A stretch of DNA of 22,032 nucleotides from an uncultured Oxalobacteraceae bacterium (GTDB taxonomy: Bacteria > Pseudomonadota > Gammaproteobacteria > Burkholderiales > Burkholderiaceae): NCBI GenBank assembly GCA_946480015.1, contig CAMLIL010000093.1, forward strand, positions 1-22,032. Direction: 5' to 3'. This document shows, piece after piece, positions 8,137 to 17,664 of this stretch (positions are counted from its first letter, which is position 1; every line of letters begins with the position of its first letter). The translations under genes and the position numbers were made by a program. The notes below the pieces were generated by a model. The model ran no database searches. It was not told where the DNA came from and saw only the letters and a list, made by a program, of their open reading frames with translations.

Positions 8137-9351
8137 ATGCACGAAACAAATTTCATCGTCCGCGAACCGTTGCTCGATCCGAAGCAGCGCGTGATCGGTT
8201 ACGAATTATCCTGGCAACACCATAACAATCAAGTCGTCACCGACGACGACCTGGAAGCGCTGATCAGTTTTGTCGCCGAGAACGTCAATGACGACGAGCA
8301 CGGCTGGCTGCTGCGCGACAAAATCCTGTTTCTCGACGCCGTGCCCGCGATGCTCTCGCGCGACGCGCTGTTCAACATGCCGCCCGAGCGCACCGTGCTG
8401 ACCATGAAGGCGGCCGACCTGGCCGATCCCGACACCTTGTCGGCCGTGCAAGGCTTGCGCGCCGGCGGCGTGGGCATTTCGATCCGCGACGGCGACCTCA
8501 GCCACCTGGGGCGCAATCTGAACATCACCGCTTCCTACGTCGAAGTGCGCTTTACCGGCGCCGACGTGGCTGCGCAGGCACGCGCCTTTGCGGCCGGCAA
8601 GCAGGCATCGGTGCGCATGGTGGGCCGTCCGGTGGGGACCTGGGCCGATTTCGACGCCTGCGCCGCGCTCGGGCTGGATGCCTTTGTCGGCAAGCTGCAC
8701 CTGACCCCGCGTCCGGGCAATGCCGTCAAGGGCATGAACCCGGCCCAGACGATCATTCTGCAATTGATGCAGATGGTGCAGGCCAATGAAGACATTCCCA
8801 AGATCGAGAGCGTGCTCAAGCGCGACCCTGCGCTGTCGTACAAGCTGCTGCGCTTCATCAACTCGGCGGGATTCGGCGCCACGCGCGAGATTCAGTCATT
8901 AAAGCAAGCCATTTCCATGCTGGGCTATGCGCCGCTGTACCGCTGGCTGACCCTGTTGCTGGCCACGGCCAGTACCAGCGGTTATTCGCCGGTGCTGATG
9001 GAAACGGCGGTGGTGCGCGGACGCCTGGCCGAGCTGCTGGGGCAGAAAGCCCTGCCGCGCGGCGAGGGCGAGAATCTGTTCGTGGCGGGCATGTTCTCGC
9101 TGCTGGACCGCTTGCTGGGCTTGCCGATGAAGGAAGTGCTGGACACGATCCAGCTGCCGGACGAAGTGGTCCGCGCGCTGCTCACCCGCGGCGGCATGTA
9201 TGGGCCATATCTGGCGCTGGCCGAGGCCTGCGAGCTCAATTCGAACCTGGTCGCTTCGCTGGCCAAGGCGCTCAATATCGCGCCGGCGGATGTCAACAAG
9301 GCGCACTTGTCGGCGCTGGCCTGGGCGCAGAACGTCACCACCGGCGCATAA
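8137..9351 (+). CDS. Degenerate EAL / HDOD domain signalling protein (YuxH-type)
   Basis: The 404-aa protein has the two-part layout of YuxH-like proteins. The N-terminal EAL-like region (about 1-195) begins with FIVREPLLDPKQRVIGYEL, where Glu10-Pro-Leu replaces the catalytic E-A-L, and I see none of the metal ligands needed for cyclic-di-GMP hydrolysis. The C-terminal HDOD domain (about 200-390) contains IPKIESVLKRDPALSYKLLRFINSAG and QAISMLGY. HDOD lacks HD-type catalytic residues and usually acts as a regulatory or protein-interaction module. The probable role is signal integration near chemotaxis or motility, inferred only from position 62 nt after cheZ. The start ATG lacks a clear ribosome site. 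Confidence 0.85.
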   Translation: MHETNFIVREPLLDPKQRVIGYELSWQHHNNQVVTDDDLEALISFVAENVNDDEHGWLLRDKILFLDAVPAMLSRDALFNMPPERTVLTMKAADLADPDTLSAVQGLRAGGVGISIRDGDLSHLGRNLNITASYVEVRFTGADVAAQARAFAAGKQASVRMVGRPVGTWADFDACAALGLDAFVGKLHLTPRPGNAVKGMNPAQTIILQLMQMVQANEDIPKIESVLKRDPALSYKLLRFINSAGFGATREIQSLKQAISMLGYAPLYRWLTLLLATASTSGYSPVLMETAVVRGRLAELLGQKALPRGEGENLFVAGMFSLLDRLLGLPMKEVLDTIQLPDEVVRALLTRGGMYGPYLALAEACELNSNLVASLAKALNIAPADVNKAHLSALAWAQNVTTGA

Positions 9352-9355
9352 ACGC

Positions 9356-9379
9356 TCGTCCCCGCTTGCGCGAGGACGA
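9356..9379. terminator. Hairpin between the convergent HDOD and panC genes
   Basis: An inverted repeat starts 5 nt after the HDOD stop: 6 bp (TCGTCC/GGACGA), one C-A mismatch, then 3 bp, with a 4-nt TTGC loop. It ends 5 nt before the panC stop, so it lies exactly in the tail-to-tail gap and could end transcription from both sides. A U-rich tail is lacking. Short hairpins of this CGTCC-type are often dispersed in related genomes, which cannot be tested here. Confidence 0.5.
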
Positions 9380-9383
9380 CTAT

Positions 9384-11107
<1,724 letters not shown>

Positions 11108-11123
11108 GGTCTTGGCCGAAAGA

Positions 11124-11333
11124 TCAGAGCTTGCTTTGGTACACGTAGGCGTTCTGCTTGACGCGCGATTCCGCCGCTTTTTCCTGCTCGGTCAGGCTGA
11201 CCGGCGCCTTGTCCCACAGCAGGGCGCGGCCGGCGCGCTGGCCTTCCTCAAGATGCGGGCGCTTGGCTTTGAGCTCCTTGATGAACAAGGTGTGCTCGGA
11301 TTCGTACATGGAATGTTGTTTCGACAGTTTCAT
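11124..11333 (-). CDS. DUF3460 family small protein
   Basis: This small basic protein of 69 aa has no known function. The stretch HTLFIKELKAKRPHLEEGQR followed by AGRALLWDKAPV matches what I remember of the DUF3460 family, found mainly in Burkholderiales. It is predicted soluble, with no signal peptide or membrane segment. Two starts are possible: the ATG at 11333, or an ATG eight codons later (MYESEH), which would give 61 aa; neither has a convincing ribosome site. It is the first gene of the probable DUF3460-scpA-panC unit, 16 nt before scpA, so it may share expression with the condensin subunit. Function should not be inferred from this alone. Confidence 0.8.
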   Translation of the reverse strand: MKLSKQHSMYESEHTLFIKELKAKRPHLEEGQRAGRALLWDKAPVSLTEQEKAAESRVKQNAYVYQSKL

Positions 11334-11366
11334 TGATGAACTCGGAAGGAATGAAGCGAACAGCCT

Positions 11367-11372
11367 ATTTTA
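11367..11372 (-). promoter_or_regulatory. Candidate -10 element for DUF3460-scpA-panC
   Basis: On the minus strand TAAAAT sits about 34 nt before the DUF3460 start, immediately downstream of the strong hairpin at 11381-11413. No good -35 is visible at 16-18 bp. The position fits a short leader for the downstream three genes. Confidence 0.3.
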
Positions 11373-11380
11373 CCGCGCCG

Positions 11381-11412
11381 GCCGGTTCCGGCGGGAAATC
11401 CCGCCGGACGGC
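11381..11412 (-). terminator. Strong hairpin after the FabMG-like gene
   Basis: A perfect 9-bp stem (11387-11395 with 11400-11408, TCCGGCGGG/CCCGCCGGA) with a 4-nt loop is extended, after a 2-nt bulge, by GCCG/CGGC (11381-11384 with 11409-11412). It begins 7 nt after the stop codon of the 438-aa gene on the minus strand. The following minus-strand bases are not U-rich, so Rho-independent termination is uncertain, but its placement between two transcription units argues for a 3'-end function. Confidence 0.55.
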
Positions 11413-11419
11413 CTGGGGC

Positions 11420-12736
11420 TTAAGGATGCAGGGCGTTGAGCTGACGGGCAATGATGTCGTGATTGAGCCACAAGGTCGGGCCGATTTCCTCGGCGGCGCC
11501 GTGGAACATCAGCGGGCCGGCGCCTTCCAGGACCAGCGAACTGAGGTGATCGGTGATCAGCGCCTTGCGGTCCTTGTGCTTGGCGGTAATTTCTTCCGAC
11601 GTGCCGATCATGATGTCGGCCAGCGCCGGAGTGTTGTCCATCGGCCAGGCGGCAAAGTTGCGGAAGGTGGCGCTGGTGGCATCGTTGTTGTAGCGCTCGA
11701 TCTGTTCGAGAATGTCTTCCAGCTTGACGCCATCGGCCAGCAGGCCCTGGCAGATTTCCCATTGCTGGTCGGCCCAGGCGCCGCCGCCTTCGCGCTTCAA
11801 GGCTTTGAGCAGCGGGAACAGCGACAGTTCCACGCCGACGAAAATGTCGGACGAATTGGTACGGATTTCCGGGCAGTTGAACACGGTGGCGTGCACGCCC
11901 TGGGCCCAGGCGGCCTGCGCCACGCTTTCCAGGCGCATCTTGGCGTAGCCCTGGGTGTAATTGGTGTACGTTTGCCACTGGTACTGGTCGCCGATCAGGA
12001 TTTCGGTGCCGTGGTAGCCGTAGGCCGTGTAGCGGGCGCTGCCGCCGGTGGCTTGCACGCGCGCGCGGATGGCGGCGCTGGCGCCAATCAGGTGCTGCAG
12101 CGTGTTGGCGGTGACTTCATCGAAGTTCATCAAGATCAGCTTGCCGAGGTCGCTGTCGAGCAGGGCGCGCGAGGACATGAAGCGCTCGCCGCGGCCCTTG
12201 TAGATGCGGTTGGCAATGGCCAGGAAGGCTTTGATCTTCGGAATGCCGCCGGCCATGGTGTGGGCGAAGAACACGTTGGCGCCGTCCGGCACCAGCTTGT
12301 CGATCTCGCTCATGGCCTTGGCGGCCGACTCGCTGAAGCGGCGCACGCCGGCCTGGCGGCAGGCTTCGATCTTGTCCCAGTCGAGCTTATCGTCCTGCCA
12401 GCTCTTGAGGGTAATTCCCGACAGCATCTCGGTCGGATTCTGCCCGCCCTCCGGCGCGTCCATGTCGAAACCGGCCATCAGCGGCACATTGATGATGCGT
12501 CCGCCCAGCTTTTCCTCGGCTTCCGCATGCTCTTCCGCGGTCAATGCACGCAGGCCATTGTTTTCGTCGCGGCGGCCCACCGTGATGCCGACGATCGTCA
12601 TGCCAGCCTTGCGGGCTTCATCGATCAGGCCGTTGACATAGCCGCGTCCAAACAGTTCGCCGAACAGGACGAACACGTCGCCCTTGCGAAACGGATTGGC
12701 CGTTGGAATGTGCCTCAGGGAAGTCAGTTCGGTCAT
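11420..12736 (-). CDS. Conserved protein, probably the family named enoyl-ACP reductase FabMG
   Basis: This is a 438-aa soluble protein. The N-terminal part (KGDVFVLFGELFGRGYVNGL then ARKAGMTIVGITVGRRD, about 18-56) reads as a beta-strand, glycine-containing loop, helix, beta-strand ending in Arg, suggestive of a Rossmann-type dinucleotide site. Other striking segments are NVFFAHTMAGGIPK, ARYTAYGYHGTEILIGD, TNYTQGYAKMRLE and VFNCPEIRTNSSD. I recall such proteins being annotated as the enoyl-ACP reductase FabMG family, but I cannot verify that and see no classical FabI, FabK, FabL or FabV motif. No signal peptide is present. It stands alone, with its own probable promoter upstream and a strong hairpin downstream. 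It has GC and codon style like its neighbours, so it looks resident rather than acquired. Confidence 0.65.
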   Translation of the reverse strand: MTELTSLRHIPTANPFRKGDVFVLFGELFGRGYVNGLIDEARKAGMTIVGITVGRRDENNGLRALTAEEHAEAEEKLGGRIINVPLMAGFDMDAPEGGQNPTEMLSGITLKSWQDDKLDWDKIEACRQAGVRRFSESAAKAMSEIDKLVPDGANVFFAHTMAGGIPKIKAFLAIANRIYKGRGERFMSSRALLDSDLGKLILMNFDEVTANTLQHLIGASAAIRARVQATGGSARYTAYGYHGTEILIGDQYQWQTYTNYTQGYAKMRLESVAQAAWAQGVHATVFNCPEIRTNSSDIFVGVELSLFPLLKALKREGGGAWADQQWEICQGLLADGVKLEDILEQIERYNNDATSATFRNFAAWPMDNTPALADIMIGTSEEITAKHKDRKALITDHLSSLVLEGAGPLMFHGAAEEIGPTLWLNHDIIARQLNALHP

Positions 12737-12839
12737 AAGTAGCTACCACTCAAAAAGGTGAGAAGGATCGGACGCTGCGGTCCGCCGCCTATCGTGCGGG
12801 ATATAGTGTTTTCGTTTCATTCAACGAGCTAAGCGCGAC

Positions 12840-12845
12840 ATTATA
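12840..12845 (-). promoter_or_regulatory. Candidate -10 (TATAAT) for the FabMG-like gene
   Basis: A consensus TATAAT lies on the minus strand, about 103 nt before the start codon, just past the GNAT stop. The best -35 (TTGCGC, 12861-12866) is only 15 bp away, so promoter strength is uncertain. The resulting leader of roughly 95 nt holds a 5-bp hairpin (12769-12784). Confidence 0.4.
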
Positions 12846-12866
12846 ACGCTCGTGCCCGCCGCGCAA

Positions 12867-13343
12867 TTAGCGCAGTTGCCGCCGCATGACTAGCGGCGGC
12901 GGTTCCGCCGGGTTGGCGTGCGAATATTCCAGTTCTTCGGCCAGTTCGAAGCCAAAGGCGGCATAAAAATCGAGCAGCTTGGGCTGGTCGCTGCGCACCG
13001 CCAGGCGCAGTTCACTGACCGCGCTTTCGTGGGCCTGGTGGATGACCGCCTCGAGCAGGTGCTGCGACAGATTGGCCCCGCGGCAATGCGGCAGCACGCC
13101 CATGCGCGCAATTTCCCAGATATCCGGTTCGTGATCGAGCGGCGCGAAACGCACCGAGCCGACCGCCTCAAAGTCCTGCAGCAGCAGGAAGGCGCCGCCG
13201 CGGCGCAAATCGTCGGCCACGCGCGCCAGGGTTTCCGTGTGGCCGCTGGAACTGGCGGCCACCTTGCCGGCCCAGGCCGCGCGGGTCAGGCTGACGATCA
13301 GGGGCGCATCCTCATCGGACGCGGCACGCACGACAATGGCCAT
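12867..13343 (-). CDS. GNAT family N-acetyltransferase
   Basis: The 158-aa protein has the GNAT fold. It runs from an N-terminal VVRAASDEDAPLIVSLTRAAW helix, through a central strand pair (GSVRFAPL, WEIARMGVLP), to the acetyl-CoA pyrophosphate loop CRGANLSQHLLEAVIHQA (the R-G-x-x-x-x motif A region, about 88-105). A final LLDFYAAFGFELAEELEY is typical of the family's C-terminal motif. Substrate is not predictable. Its start lies 3 nt beyond the metG stop codon and has no ribosome site of its own, so it is probably translationally coupled to metG. Amino-group acetylation of a small molecule or protein are both possible. Confidence 0.88.
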   Translation of the reverse strand: MAIVVRAASDEDAPLIVSLTRAAWAGKVAASSSGHTETLARVADDLRRGGAFLLLQDFEAVGSVRFAPLDHEPDIWEIARMGVLPHCRGANLSQHLLEAVIHQAHESAVSELRLAVRSDQPKLLDFYAAFGFELAEELEYSHANPAEPPPLVMRRQLR

Positions 13344-13346
13344 GGC

Positions 13347-15446
13347 TTAACGAATGCGCATGCCCGGCTCGGCGCCCGGCCATGGTTCCAGCACGTACAG
13401 GCCCGGATTGGCTTGTTCATCCTTGGCCGAGGCGCACAGCACCATGCCTTCGGACACGCCGAATTTCATCTTGCGCGGCGCCAGGTTGGCCACCAGCACG
13501 GTCAGCTTGCCAATCAATTGCTCGGGCGTATAAGCCGCCTTGATGCCCGAGAAGACATTGCGCAGGCGGCCTTCGCCCACGTCCAGCGACAGGCGCAGCA
13601 GCTTGTCCGAGCCTTCCACCTGCTCGCAGTTGACGATTTTGGCGATGCGCAGGTCGATCTTGGTGAAATCGTCGATCTTGATTTCCGGCGCCAGTTCTTC
13701 GATGTCCGCGCCGGCCGGTGCTTCCGGGGCGGCAGGAGCGGGCGCGGCCACGGCTGGCTTGTCGAACAGGTCTTCGACCATCTTGGCGTCGACCCGGGTC
13801 ATCAAGTGCTGGTAGGCGCCGATGGTGCGGCCGAGCATGGTTTCATACACTACCGCGCCGCGCGTATCGGCCCAGGACAGTTTGGCGTCGCCGAGGAACT
13901 CGGCCACCTTGGCCGCCACCTGGGGCAACACCGGCGCCAGCAGGATGGTCAGCTGGCGGAACAGGATCAGCGCGGTCGTGCACACGTCGTGCAATTCGGC
14001 GCTCTTGCCGGCATCCTTGGCCAGGATCCATGGCTTGTTTTCATCGACATACTGGTTGGTGATGTCGGCGATTTCCATGATTTCACGCAGGGCCTTGCCA
14101 TACTCGCGCGCCTCGAAATGGGCGGCGATGCCGGCCTGACGCTCGACGCCGTCGACGCTCAAGGCCTTGGCGACCCATTGCTGGGCCGTGGCCGACAGGC
14201 TTGGGGCCAGCTTGCCGTCGAATTTCTTGGCGATGAAGCCGGCGCAGCGGCTGGCGATGTTGACGTATTTGCCGATCAGGTCGCTGTTCACTCGCGCCAC
14301 GAAGTCGTCGCCGTTGAAGTCCAGGTCCTCGACTTTGCTGTTGAGCTTAAAGGCGATGTAATAGCGCAGCCATTCCGGATTCATCTTCAGGTCCAGGTAG
14401 CGCAGCGGCGAAATGCCGGTGCCGCGCGACTTGGACATTTTTTCGTTGTTGACGGTCAGGTGGCCATGCACATTGACCTTCAGCTTGTCGATGACCGGAT
14501 GGCCGGCGAAGTTCAGCATGGCGGGCCAGAACAGCAGGTGGAAGGAGACGATGTCCTTGCCGATGAAGTGCACCTGTTCGGTGGCCGGGTCGTTCAGCAG
14601 GGCGTCGAAGTCGATGCCTTGCTTGCTGCAATAATTCTTCAGGCTGGCAAGGTAGCCGACCGGCGCGTCCAGCCAGACGTAGAAAAACTTGTTCGGCGCA
14701 TCGGGAATCGGGATGCCGAAATAGGGCGCGTCACGGGAAATATCCCAGTCGGCCAGTTTTTCGCCCGATTCGCCCAGCCATTCGGAGACCTTGTTGACCA
14801 TTTCCGATTGCAGGCGGCCGGGCGTGTTCAGCCACTCCTTCAGGAAGCTGAAGCAGCGCGGGTCGGACAGCGCGAAGAAATACTGTTCGGACGGCTTGAG
14901 GATGGGCGTGGAACCGGTGAACACCGAGAATGGATTAACCAGTTCGGTCGGCTGGTAGGCCGCGCCGCACACTTCGCAATTGTCGCCGTACTGGTCCTTG
15001 GCGCCGCACTTGGGGCACTCGCCCTTGATGTTGCGGTCGGCCAGGAACATGCCTTTGACCGGATCGAAGAAGCGGTCGACGGTCTTGGTGACGATCAGGC
15101 CGGCATCGCGCAGCTTGCGGTAAATGCCCTGCGACAGCTCGACGTTTTCCGGCGAATCGGTCGAGTACCAGTTGTCGAAGGCGATGTGGAAGCCGTCCAG
15201 GTATTGCTGGCGGCCGGCGGCGATCTTGGCCACGAATTCCTGCGGCGTGATGCCTTCCTTTTCGGCCGCGATCATGATCGGCGTGCCGTGGGTGTCGTCG
15301 GCGCAGACAAAGTGCACGTCGCCATTGTTCTGCATTCGCTGGAAGCGCACCCAGATGTCGGCCTGGATGTATTCCATCATGTGGCCGATGTGAAAGGCAG
15401 CGTTGGCGTAGGGCAGGGCAGTGGTGACGAACAACTTGCGGGTCAT
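13347..15446 (-). CDS. metG: Methionyl-tRNA synthetase
   Basis: MetG charges tRNA-Met with methionine in the cytoplasm, serving both initiation and elongation. The 699-aa protein is the long type with a C-terminal tRNA-binding domain. It has the class I HIGH motif (HIGH, 19-22), a zinc knuckle with Cys144/Cys147 and Cys157/Cys160, the KMSKS loop (336-340), a helical anticodon-binding domain, an Ala/Pro linker and an EMAP/OB-fold dimerisation domain (about 595-699, LRIAKIV through MVLCAS). An upstream in-frame extension to 15551 exists, but the candidate -10 at 15499-15504 lies inside it and the family start [15 protein letters not shown] fits 15446. It forms a unit with the GNAT gene. Confidence 0.97.
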   Translation of the reverse strand: MTRKLFVTTALPYANAAFHIGHMMEYIQADIWVRFQRMQNNGDVHFVCADDTHGTPIMIAAEKEGITPQEFVAKIAAGRQQYLDGFHIAFDNWYSTDSPENVELSQGIYRKLRDAGLIVTKTVDRFFDPVKGMFLADRNIKGECPKCGAKDQYGDNCEVCGAAYQPTELVNPFSVFTGSTPILKPSEQYFFALSDPRCFSFLKEWLNTPGRLQSEMVNKVSEWLGESGEKLADWDISRDAPYFGIPIPDAPNKFFYVWLDAPVGYLASLKNYCSKQGIDFDALLNDPATEQVHFIGKDIVSFHLLFWPAMLNFAGHPVIDKLKVNVHGHLTVNNEKMSKSRGTGISPLRYLDLKMNPEWLRYYIAFKLNSKVEDLDFNGDDFVARVNSDLIGKYVNIASRCAGFIAKKFDGKLAPSLSATAQQWVAKALSVDGVERQAGIAAHFEAREYGKALREIMEIADITNQYVDENKPWILAKDAGKSAELHDVCTTALILFRQLTILLAPVLPQVAAKVAEFLGDAKLSWADTRGAVVYETMLGRTIGAYQHLMTRVDAKMVEDLFDKPAVAAPAPAAPEAPAGADIEELAPEIKIDDFTKIDLRIAKIVNCEQVEGSDKLLRLSLDVGEGRLRNVFSGIKAAYTPEQLIGKLTVLVANLAPRKMKFGVSEGMVLCASAKDEQANPGLYVLEPWPGAEPGMRIR

Positions 15447-15498
15447 GGTGAGTGCGCTTATCGAGGGTGTGAGTTGGACTTGCACAGGGCAATCCTCC

Positions 15499-15504
15499 AT
15501 TTTA
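15499..15504 (-). promoter_or_regulatory. Candidate -10 element for metG
   Basis: TAAAAT on the minus strand lies 52 nt before the metG ATG. The local sequence GTAAAATGGAGG closely resembles the one before gltX. No good -35 is seen. The element rules against the upstream in-frame starts of metG. Confidence 0.4.
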
Positions 15505-15561
15505 CCAGCGCTTGCGCCTGCTGCGCAGTGGGGCCGTGACCAGACTGTCATCGTTTTGCGC

Positions 15562-15567
15562 TAAACT
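15562..15567 (+). promoter_or_regulatory. Candidate -10 element for mrp
   Basis: TAAACT lies 25 nt before the mrp ATG, in the divergent metG-mrp gap. A GTGACC -35-like hexamer is 20 bp upstream, too far for a strong match. A transcription start near 15574 would leave a short leader containing the GGAG ribosome site (15582-15585). Confidence 0.28.
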
Positions 15568-15592
15568 TCGGCATTACCTTCGGAGATTTTCA

Positions 15593-16681
15593 ATGAGTAT
15601 CACAGCAGAGAGCGTCAAGGATTCCTTGGCGGCAGTCGTCGATCCCAACACCCAGAAAGACCTCGTTTCGTCCAAATGTGTCAAGAATATTAAGATCGAT
15701 GGCGCCGATATCGGCTTCGACGTCGAGCTCGGCTACCCGGCCAAGAGCCAGCTCGGGACCATCCGCGCGCTGGCCGAAGCTGCCGTGCAAGCCTTGCCGG
15801 GCGCCGGCAAGGTCAGCGCCAATGTGTATTCGCGCATCATTTCGCACACGGTACAGCGCGGCCTGAAAATCATGCCGAACGTGAAGAATATTATTGCCGT
15901 GGCCTCGGGCAAGGGCGGCGTGGGCAAATCGACCACCGCCGTGAATCTGGCGCTGGCCCTGGCAGCCGAAGGCGCCAGCGTGGGCGTGCTGGATGCGGAT
16001 ATTTACGGTCCCTCGCAACCGATGATGCTGGGTATTAGCGGCCGTCCGGAAAGCAAGGATGGCAAGACCATGGAGCCGCTGGAAAATCACGGCGTGCAAG
16101 TGTCCTCCATCGGTTTCATGATCGATCCGGACGAGCCGATGGTGTGGCGCGGGCCCATGGTGACCCAGGCGCTGCAGCAACTGCTGGAGCAAACCAACTG
16201 GCGCGATCTGGACTATCTGATCGTCGACATGCCGCCGGGCACCGGCGACATTCAGCTGACCTTGTCGCAAAAGGTGCCGGTCACGGGCGCGGTGATCGTC
16301 ACGACGCCGCAGGATATCGCCCTGCTGGACGCGCGCAAGGGCTTGAAGATGTTCGAGAAAGTCGGCATTCCGATTCTCGGCGTGGTGGAAAACATGAGCA
16401 CCCACATCTGCTCGAACTGCGGCCATACCGAAGCGATATTCGGCCATGGCGGCGGAGCCAGGATGTGCGCCGACTTTGGCGTGGAATTCCTGGGCGCGCT
16501 GCCGCTGACCCTGGCGATCCGCGAGCAGACCGATTCGGGCAAGCCGACCGTGGTGGCCGAACCGGACGGACCGATTGCCGCGACCTACAAGGACATCGCG
16601 CGCAAGGTGGCGATCAAGATTGCCGAAAAAGCCAAGGATATGAGCAGCAAGTTTCCCAGCATCGTCATCAAGAACGACTGA
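15593..16681 (+). CDS. apbC: Mrp/ApbC family iron-sulfur cluster carrier ATPase
   Basis: Mrp/ApbC proteins bind a 4Fe-4S cluster at the dimer interface and pass it to target apoproteins using ATP. The 362-aa protein has an N-terminal MIP18/DUF59-like domain (about 1-90), then a P-loop ATPase with the deviant Walker A SGKGGVGKST (105-114) and the switch segment LIVDMPPGTGD (209-219). The cluster-binding CxxC is Cys273/Cys276 in HICSNCGH. The ATG at 15593 has GGAG at 15582-15585; an in-frame extension to 15512 would cover the candidate promoter and is not family-like. It is divergent from metG and convergent with the Mut7-C gene. mrp is the alternative symbol. Confidence 0.96.
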   Translation: MSITAESVKDSLAAVVDPNTQKDLVSSKCVKNIKIDGADIGFDVELGYPAKSQLGTIRALAEAAVQALPGAGKVSANVYSRIISHTVQRGLKIMPNVKNIIAVASGKGGVGKSTTAVNLALALAAEGASVGVLDADIYGPSQPMMLGISGRPESKDGKTMEPLENHGVQVSSIGFMIDPDEPMVWRGPMVTQALQQLLEQTNWRDLDYLIVDMPPGTGDIQLTLSQKVPVTGAVIVTTPQDIALLDARKGLKMFEKVGIPILGVVENMSTHICSNCGHTEAIFGHGGGARMCADFGVEFLGALPLTLAIREQTDSGKPTVVAEPDGPIAATYKDIARKVAIKIAEKAKDMSSKFPSIVIKND

Positions 16682-16702
16682 GCCGATGCGTTGTTATCGA
16701 CC

Positions 16703-17452
16703 TTAAGCGGGGAGTTGGATGCCCGCGCTGGCGAGAATGTGTTTCATTCGTTGCCAGTGCGAACCCCGCCAGAACACGCCCTTGCACACATCGCAGGTCT
16801 GAAACAGCTCCTGCGTGTCCCTCACCTTGTCCGGCAACTGCCCGGCGATCAGGGCTTTATCGATGGTCCGCAGCGGTGCGTTGCAGCGCAGGCACAGGGT
16901 GAAGGGTTGCGCCGAGCGGGCCATGTCGAGCCGGCCTACCAGCTCGCACAGTTGGGCCGCCGCCTTCAAAGACCGGATGTAGCAGCCATGCGTGACCGCG
17001 CGCCGCTTGAGCAGGTCGCGGTCGCGCGTCAGCACGATCCTTTGCTCGTGTTCGGAATAAGCGGCCACCTCGGCATCGTCGATATGGTTGTCGTACAGCG
17101 TATCGAAGCCGGCCATGCGCAGCAGCCGCGCCAGCCCGCCCAGATGCGCATCGGCCACGAAGCGCAGGCTGCGCTGCGGCCGTTCACGTACGCGCAGCAG
17201 GGAGCGGATATCGAAGGTTTCGAACTTCGGATAGACGGACAGGCGGTCGCCGTCGCGCAGGATGACGTCGAAGCCGACCGAGTCGCCATTTAGCAGAATC
17301 AATTCCACTTCGGTATGCGGCACGCCCAGCGCTTCGATCATGTGCTTGGTGGTGGCGTCGCGCGCGCAGGCGCAGCTGAACGCCTGCTTGCGCCGCGCCG
17401 GCGGCAGGAAATCGTTGAGCTCTTCGTAAAAGCGGAATGTGGCGGTGACCAT
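16703..17452 (-). CDS. MoaD-like / Mut7-C RNase-domain / zinc-ribbon protein
   Basis: The 249-aa protein combines three parts. Residues about 1-92 resemble the ubiquitin-like (ThiS/MoaD fold) Mut7-C-associated domain (FRFYEELNDFL, LNGDSVGFD and DGDRLSVYP). Residues about 95-180 resemble the Mut7-C PIN-like nuclease (RFVADAHLGGLARLLRMAGF, with Asp101, Asp125/126 and TRDRDLL Asp144/146 as likely metal ligands). Residues about 185-230 hold two CxxC pairs (187/190 and 220/223), a probable zinc ribbon. The family is widespread but its substrate is not known to me; RNA cleavage is inferred from the fold. It is convergent with mrp (21-nt gap) and transcribed alone. Confidence 0.85.
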   Translation of the reverse strand: MVTATFRFYEELNDFLPPARRKQAFSCACARDATTKHMIEALGVPHTEVELILLNGDSVGFDVILRDGDRLSVYPKFETFDIRSLLRVRERPQRSLRFVADAHLGGLARLLRMAGFDTLYDNHIDDAEVAAYSEHEQRIVLTRDRDLLKRRAVTHGCYIRSLKAAAQLCELVGRLDMARSAQPFTLCLRCNAPLRTIDKALIAGQLPDKVRDTQELFQTCDVCKGVFWRGSHWQRMKHILASAGIQLPA

Positions 17453-17664
17453 ATCCCAAGCTTACCCCTAACGCTGTTCAACAACGATGTACGCGCCGAA
17501 TTGGGCAATGTCGCGCGCCTTATTCGTGTCTTTACCGAGTTTTTGCAAATGGGATACTGCCAACAGAAAATGTGACATCAAGAAATTGAACGTAACATTT
17601 GTGTACTCCCTGCCACCACGCCGGCACCACGACGCTGTGCCCGGCCTTTCTGGATAAACTAGTA

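Noticed and set aside
8133..8138. TACAAT just before and over the HDOD start codon, as a -10 element
   Set aside because: Transcription would begin inside the coding region and no suitable downstream start exists; there is also no matching -35.
12918..15539. An 873-codon open frame on the plus strand opposite metG and the GNAT gene
   Set aside because: It is a mirror frame of metG: composition is His/Gln/Gly/Arg-rich, no motif is visible, and the opposite strand encodes a complete synthetase.
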